Assembly: GCA_002308955.1 (NCBI GenBank)
Contig: DBWJ01000089.1
Span: 8,322-25,021, forward strand
Length of the DNA stretch: 16,700 nt
From: Lachnoclostridium sp. UBA1241
GTDB lineage: Bacteria; Bacillota; Clostridia; Lachnospirales; Lachnospiraceae
Direction of reading: 5' to 3'
Below the pieces are notes generated by a model that saw nothing but the letters and a program-made list of their open reading frames with translations, ran no database searches and had not been told where the DNA came from. Below, piece after piece: positions 13,101 to 16,700 of the stretch. Made by a program: the position numbers and the translations under genes. The first letter of the stretch is position 1; each line of letters opens with the position of its first letter.

Positions 13101-13125
13101 TCATCCACTTATCCACATATCCACC
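13101..13125 (+). promoter_or_regulatory. DnaA box cluster: three tandem 8-bp repeats
   Basis: TCATCCAC, TTATCCAC and ATATCCAC follow each other without gaps (13101-13108, 13109-13116, 13117-13124). The middle one is part of a perfect box TTATCCACA at 13109-13117; its neighbours match seven of nine positions. The cluster points toward the AT-rich tract, the layout expected for boxes that direct strand opening. Confidence 0.8.
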
Positions 13126-13157
13126 GGCTATAATAATACGAATAAAAAATTAAACAT
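13126..13157. other. Predicted DNA-unwinding element
   Basis: Right after the box cluster and a GC-rich CCACCGGC step, the sequence turns to TATAATAATACGAATAAAAAATTAAA, almost purely A and T with an ATA repeat. One CTA triplet matches the known DnaA-trio consensus (3'-GAT-5' on the other strand); the rest does not match well, so the trio call is tentative. Confidence 0.55.
13129..13134 (+). promoter_or_regulatory. Possible dnaN -10 element
   Basis: TATAAT is a perfect -10 hexamer about 66 bases before the dnaN ATG, but no recognisable -35 lies 16-18 bases upstream; that region is occupied by the DnaA boxes. It may be part of the unwinding tract rather than a promoter, or a DnaA-controlled dnaN promoter. 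Confidence 0.3.
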
Positions 13158-13174
13158 ACATCATCATGCAAAAT

Positions 13175-13187
13175 CGCCGAAACGGCG
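13175..13187 (+). other. Hairpin next to the dnaN ribosome site
   Basis: CGCCG and CGGCG pair around AAA, and the 3' arm touches the GGAAGGAG ribosome site at 13187-13194. It could moderate dnaN translation or act as an mRNA structure; no regulator is evident. Confidence 0.4.
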
Positions 13188-13199
13188 GAAGGAGAAATT

Positions 13200-14306
13200 A
13201 TGAAAGTCATCTGCAATCAATCCGAACTTATGAACGCTTTGAACATTGCCCTTCGGGCGGTTCCTTCCAAAACCTCGTATCCGGTTCTTGAATGTTTCTT
13301 TTTAAAGGCGGATGCAGAGCAGCTGGTTATCACGACCAACGATATGGAGATAGGAATCGAAACCCGTCTTTCCTGCCGTGTCGATACTCCCGGTAAGATT
13401 GCGATCAACGCAAGAATCTTCTCCGATATCGTGAGAAAGCTTCCGGAAGACATTGTTTTTTTGGAGACGGACAAAGATTATATCATGATGATCACCTGCG
13501 GCAAGGCGAAGTTCAAGATTTCCGGTACGAGCGGAGAGGATTTTCCGCCGCTTCCGGATTATGAGAAAACGAATGTCGTGAAGATGTCCCAGTATACTTT
13601 GAAAGAGATGATTTCAAAAACCATCTTCGCAATCTCCGCCAATGAGAACAACGCGATCATGACCGGTGAATGCTTCGAGGTGGAAGGAGATAAGCTCCGC
13701 ATCACCGCGCTCGACGGCCACCGGATTGCAATTAGAAACATTCAGCTGAGAGCGGAATCCGACAAATGCCAGGTAATCATTCCCGGTAAGACGCTCAATG
13801 AGATCAGCAAGATCATGAGCGGCAACATCGATGACGAAGTATGCATCTGCTTTATGGACCGCCAGGTAATCTTCGAATTCGGAACAACGGTTGTCGTATC
13901 CCGTCTGATCGAAGGAAAGTATTACAACGTGAATCCGATGATCAATTCTTCTTATCTGACGAAGGTTATCGTAAACAAGAAGGATTTTACGGACTGTATC
14001 GACCGTGCCATTCTTTTAGTTAAGGAATCCGAAAAGCGTCCGGTTATTATCGACATCCGTGACGGTGTCATGTCCTTCAACATGAACAGTTCCATCGGAA
14101 CAATGGATGAAGACATTACGGCAATGAAGGAAGGTAATGATCTGACGATCGGTTTCAACCCGAAGTTTTTGATGGACGCGCTTCGCGCAGTTGAGGATGA
14201 GGACATCACGCTTTATCTGACGACCGCCAAGCAGCCCTGCTTCCTTCGTGACGCGGAAGACAATTACATCTATCTGATTCTTCCCGTGAACTTTGTAGGA
14301 AGGTAG
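13200..14306 (+). CDS. dnaN: DNA polymerase III beta sliding clamp
   Basis: The clamp encircles DNA and tethers polymerase III and repair proteins. The 368-residue length and three similar domains (roughly 1-120, 125-245, 246-368) fit the family. Recognisable stretches are MKVICNQSELMNALNIALRAVPSKTSYPVLE at the start, ALDGHRIAIR near 174-183, and the C-terminal YLILPVNF, which is the end of the client-binding region. GGAAGGAG lies six bases before the ATG. yaaA follows after four bases, so dnaN and yaaA are in one operon. Confidence 0.98.
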   Translation: MKVICNQSELMNALNIALRAVPSKTSYPVLECFFLKADAEQLVITTNDMEIGIETRLSCRVDTPGKIAINARIFSDIVRKLPEDIVFLETDKDYIMMITCGKAKFKISGTSGEDFPPLPDYEKTNVVKMSQYTLKEMISKTIFAISANENNAIMTGECFEVEGDKLRITALDGHRIAIRNIQLRAESDKCQVIIPGKTLNEISKIMSGNIDDEVCICFMDRQVIFEFGTTVVVSRLIEGKYYNVNPMINSSYLTKVIVNKKDFTDCIDRAILLVKESEKRPVIIDIRDGVMSFNMNSSIGTMDEDITAMKEGNDLTIGFNPKFLMDALRAVEDEDITLYLTTAKQPCFLRDAEDNYIYLILPVNFVGR

Positions 14307-14310
14307 TTTT

Positions 14311-14526
14311 ATGGAAACGGTAACGATAAGAGATGAGTTCATCAAGCTCGGGCAGGCGCTGAAGCTTGCAGGCATCTGTGACAGTGGCGTGGATGCGAAG
14401 GAGCTGATTACGGACGGTGAGGCACGGGTGAACGGAGAGGTTGATCTTCGCCGCGGCCGCAAATTATATGACGGCGATGTTGTGGAAGTGAAAGGGCAGT
14501 CTTTCCGGATTTCCGCAAAGAAATAA
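14311..14526 (+). CDS. yaaA: S4-domain RNA-binding protein YaaA (RlbA-like)
   Basis: A 71-residue single S4 domain, which in this family binds structured RNA, probably rRNA. The core runs from IKLGQALKLAGI through the conserved AKELITDGEARVNGEVDLRRGRKLYDGDVVEV. It sits between dnaN and recF, exactly as yaaA does in Bacillus subtilis; it is unrelated to Escherichia coli YaaA. GGAAGG before the ATG lies over the dnaN stop region, suggesting coupled translation. Its precise role is not established. Confidence 0.93.
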   Translation: METVTIRDEFIKLGQALKLAGICDSGVDAKELITDGEARVNGEVDLRRGRKLYDGDVVEVKGQSFRISAKK

Positions 14527-14541
14527 ACGGGTTTCTTCGGA

Positions 14542-15624
14542 ATGAGAATCAAAAAACTGCAACTGAATAATTTTCGGAATTATGAAACGTTAGATGTTAG
14601 TTTTTCCGACGGAGTAAACCTTTTATACGGGGATAACGCGCAGGGAAAGACCAATATCCTTGAGGCTGTTTTCCTGGCGGCGACCACGAAGTCCATTCGC
14701 GGAAGCAAGGACCGGGAGATGATAAGGTTCGGGCAGGAAGAGGCGCATATCCGCGTCTATACGGAGAAGCAGGATATTCCGCATAAGATTGACATCCATC
14801 TTAAGAAGAATAAGAAAAAGGGACTGGCAATCGACGGAATTACAATCCGAAGAAGCGCGGAGCTACTCGGGCTTCTGCATGCTATATCCTTCAGTCCGGA
14901 TGATCTTTCGATGATGAAGAACGGGCCGGAGGAGCGAAGAAGGTTTCTTGATCTGGAATTATGCCAGACGGATAAGATCTATTGCAGCAACCTTGCGGAT
15001 TATAACCGGACGCTGATGCAGCGGAACGACCTTCTGAAACAGATTGCAGCGAATCCGTCTTTGAAAAGTACGATTTCGGTGTGGGATTTGCAGCTTGTTA
15101 AGTACGGCTCCTATCTGATCCGGGCGAGAAGAAAGTTCATTGAAGAGATTCTTCCGATTGTCGCGGAGAAACACGCAACCCTTACCGAAGGGAAGGAAGC
15201 GTTGAAGGTTGTGTACGAGCCGAACTGCAGCGAAGAGCATTTTGAAGATATGCTTTTTCAGAGCTTAGAGCGGGATACCGCTTTGAAGTTTACGTCGGTG
15301 GGACCGCACCGGGATGACCTGTCGTTATTCATTAACGGCAATAATGTCCGGACATACGGATCGCAGGGACAGCAGCGGACGGCGGCTTTGGCACTTAAGC
15401 TTGCGGAGATTGAGCTGGCCAGGAAGACCATTCATGATACGCCGGTGCTTCTTCTTGACGATGTGCTTTCCGAACTGGACCGGAACCGGCAGCTGCAGCT
15501 TTTAAATGAGATGCAGGATGTCCAGACGATTGTTACCTGTACCGGTATGGAGGAATTTGTCGCATGCCGGCCGGAGGGCAATACGATTTACCGCGTAAGC
15601 GGCAATCAGATTTATTCGGTATAA
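14542..15624 (+). CDS. recF: DNA replication and repair protein RecF
   Basis: RecF is an SMC-like ATPase that with RecO and RecR loads RecA at gaps. The 360 residues begin with the canonical MRIKKLQLNNFRNYE. Walker A GDNAQGKTN is at 30-38, the ABC signature YGSQGQQRTAALALKLAE near 272-289, and Walker B PVLLLDDVLSELD near 302-314. The start is clear from homology, yet no good Shine-Dalgarno sequence precedes it (CTTCGGAATG), and it lies 15 bases after yaaA. Translation may depend on coupling to yaaA and keep RecF low. A gap of 45 bases leads to gyrB; remB, found here in Bacillus, is absent. Confidence 0.97.
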   Translation: MRIKKLQLNNFRNYETLDVSFSDGVNLLYGDNAQGKTNILEAVFLAATTKSIRGSKDREMIRFGQEEAHIRVYTEKQDIPHKIDIHLKKNKKKGLAIDGITIRRSAELLGLLHAISFSPDDLSMMKNGPEERRRFLDLELCQTDKIYCSNLADYNRTLMQRNDLLKQIAANPSLKSTISVWDLQLVKYGSYLIRARRKFIEEILPIVAEKHATLTEGKEALKVVYEPNCSEEHFEDMLFQSLERDTALKFTSVGPHRDDLSLFINGNNVRTYGSQGQQRTAALALKLAEIELARKTIHDTPVLLLDDVLSELDRNRQLQLLNEMQDVQTIVTCTGMEEFVACRPEGNTIYRVSGNQIYSV

Positions 15625-15669
15625 TTTTCCTAACGGATTACGTGGGATTGAAATATTTTGGAGGTTTGT

Positions 15670-16700
15670 ATGAGTCAGAATCAGAATCAGGAGTACGGCG
15701 CGGAACAGATTCAGATCCTTGAGGGACTGGAAGCGGTTCGGCGACGCCCCGGTATGTACATCGGAAGTACGTCGGAGCGTGGACTTCACCACCTTGTTTA
15801 CGAAATTGTGGATAACGCGGTGGATGAGGCGCTTGCGGGCGTATGTACGGAGATTAACGTGAGCATTAACGCGAACGGCTCCGTAACCGTAAAGGATAAC
15901 GGGCGCGGTATTCCGGTAGAGATCAACGAGAAGAAGGGAATTTCCACCGTTGAGGTTGTATTTACCATCCTGCACGCCGGCGGCAAATTCGGCGGCGGAG
16001 GATACAAGGTATCCGGCGGTCTTCACGGTGTTGGTGCATCAGTAGTTAATGCATTATCAAGATGGCTTGAAGTAGAAATCTGCAGAGACGGAGAAATCTA
16101 TTATCAGAGATATGAAGACGGCGGAAAAAATGCGGCTCCTTTAAAGGTACTTGGAAAATGTGATCCCGAAAAGACAGGAACCAAGGTTACATTTTTACCC
16201 GATGACAGAATTTTTGATGAGACAGTATTTGATTTTGACACATTAAAGAACAGATTCAGAGAGACAGCTTTCCTTACCAAGGGCTTAAAGATTGTATTTG
16301 TTGATAACAGACATGAAGAGCCCAAGGAGAGAACTTTCCATTACGAAGGCGGTATTAAGGAATTCGTTTCATACTTAAACAGAGGTAATACTCCTTTATA
16401 CAACGATATTCTTTATTTCGAAGGTACTAAGAATAATATCGCTGTAGAAGTAGCTGTTCAGCATAACGATGGTTATAACGAGATGGTTTACAGCTTTGTA
16501 AACAATATCAATACTCCTGAAGGTGGTATGCACTTAACAGGATTTAGAAATGCCATCACTAAGACTTTTAATGATTATGCTAAGACCAATAAGATATTAA
16601 AGGATTCAGATCCTAATCTTTCCGGTGAAGATATAAGAGAAGGTCTTACTGCTATCGTAAGTATAAAGATACCTGAGCCTCAGTTTGAGGGACAGACCAA
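15670..16700 (+). CDS. gyrB: DNA gyrase subunit B, N-terminal part, cut by the window edge
   Basis: GyrB is the ATPase subunit of gyrase, which introduces negative supercoils. The first 343 codons are visible, starting at the ATG at 15670 behind GGAGG. GHKL ATPase motifs are present: E45/N49/D52 in EIVDNAVDEALAG, D76 in DNGRG, GISTVEVVFTILHAGGKF at 90-107, and GGLHGVG at 116-122. The reading frame is intact, but from about 16021-16045 the base and codon composition changes sharply: upstream Arg codons are 5/5 CGN and Leu TTA is 0/7, while downstream Arg is 11/11 AGA and nine Leu codons are TTA. The protein is plausible throughout, so the two parts look like gyrB from different genomes or lineages. 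Confidence 0.97.
   Translation, partial: MSQNQNQEYGAEQIQILEGLEAVRRRPGMYIGSTSERGLHHLVYEIVDNAVDEALAGVCTEINVSINANGSVTVKDNGRGIPVEINEKKGISTVEVVFTILHAGGKFGGGGYKVSGGLHGVGASVVNALSRWLEVEICRDGEIYYQRYEDGGKNAAPLKVLGKCDPEKTGTKVTFLPDDRIFDETVFDFDTLKNRFRETAFLTKGLKIVFVDNRHEEPKERTFHYEGGIKEFVSYLNRGNTPLYNDILYFEGTKNNIAVEVAVQHNDGYNEMVYSFVNNINTPEGGMHLTGFRNAITKTFNDYAKTNKILKDSDPNLSGEDIREGLTAIVSIKIPEPQFEGQT
16021..16045. other. Composition break inside gyrB
   Basis: Hand counts of 60-base blocks give GC of 55, 52 and 62% for 15781-15840, 15901-15960 and 15961-16020, against 28, 40, 37 and 27% for the four blocks from 16381 to 16620. The switch falls in the codons for GLHGVGASVVNALS, where GGC/CTT-type codons give way to GGT GCA TCA GTA GTT AAT GCA TTA. 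This is the most conserved gyrB segment, where either recombination or assembly joining is most likely. Confidence 0.75.

Larger units (their letters stand above)
12885..13199. other. oriC: Predicted replication origin oriC (dnaA-dnaN gap)
   Basis: This 315-bp AT-rich gap without a gene contains a perfect DnaA box next to the dnaA stop (12887-12895, reverse), degenerate boxes at 11-bp steps up to about 12962, and an imperfect 10-bp inverted repeat (12993-13016). A one-mismatch box TTATCCTCA (13023-13031) and a triple tandem box cluster (13101-13125) with a perfect TTATCCACA follow. An AT-rich tract (13129-13157) after a GC step is the likely unwinding element. Gene orientation switches just upstream of dnaA, consistent with bidirectional replication from here. 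Confidence 0.9.

Noticed and set aside
15620..15625. TATAAT at the recF stop as a gyrB promoter
   Set aside because: It is a perfect -10 hexamer but has no -35 at 16-18 bases upstream; gyrB is equally well explained by read-through from the dnaA operon.
1..16700. Search for an undescribed defence system, prophage, transposon or toxin-antitoxin pair
   Set aside because: All sizeable non-shadow reading frames belong to conserved origin-region families, there are no transposase or phage motifs or terminal inverted repeats, and the gaps are fully accounted for by regulatory and origin sequence.

Overview
This window is the replication-origin neighbourhood of a Gram-positive bacterium of class Clostridia, most likely family Lachnospiraceae. 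The gene order from rsmG to gyrB is the conserved Firmicutes oriC arrangement. A DUF4446 gene beside parB, a DUF3881 gene beyond it, and the absence of noc and remB suggest Clostridia/Lachnospiraceae rather than Bacillus. Coding strands diverge from the origin: everything left of about 11.2 kb is on the minus strand and everything right of about 11.5 kb is on the plus strand, so all genes are read in the direction the forks move.

Left arm, read from the origin outward: rpmH, rnpA, yidD, yidC and jag/khpB (ribosomal protein L34, RNase P protein, two membrane-insertion factors and an RNA-binding protein) form one transcription unit. It starts at a near-consensus promoter at 11214-11242 and ends at a strong hairpin at about 7902-7946. 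mnmE and then mnmG (wobble-uridine tRNA modification) each have their own promoter candidate, and rsmG (16S rRNA m7G methyltransferase) is coupled to mnmG. parA and parB (chromosome segregation) follow, with a perfect parS upstream of parA and a one-mismatch parS inside parB. DUF4446 and DUF3881 genes come next, and a tRNA-Arg(CCU) runs off the left edge.

Origin: the rpmH-dnaA gap (11172-11507) holds divergent promoters. The dnaA -10 element sits at the centre of a perfect 22-bp palindrome. The dnaA-dnaN gap (12885-13199) looks like oriC proper. It has two perfect DnaA boxes, one near-perfect box, an array of degenerate boxes at exact 11-bp steps, a triple 8-bp tandem repeat of box sequence, and then a GC-rich step into an AT-rich tract that is the likely unwinding site.

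Right arm: dnaA, dnaN, yaaA (S4 domain), recF and the first 343 codons of gyrB, which runs off the right edge.

The genes are housekeeping genes and I see no phage, transposon, CRISPR or defence system. The most suspicious signal is inside gyrB. Near 16021-16045, in its most conserved motif, base composition and codon choice change abruptly (hand-counted GC about 56% to about 33%; Arg codons from 5/5 CGN to 11/11 AGA) while the protein stays in frame. This is either a gene-conversion/recombination mosaic or a metagenomic assembly chimera. The other points worth a second look are the architecture of the oriC box array, the palindrome over the dnaA promoter, and a Gly/Tyr/Arg-rich repeat tail on Jag/KhpB.
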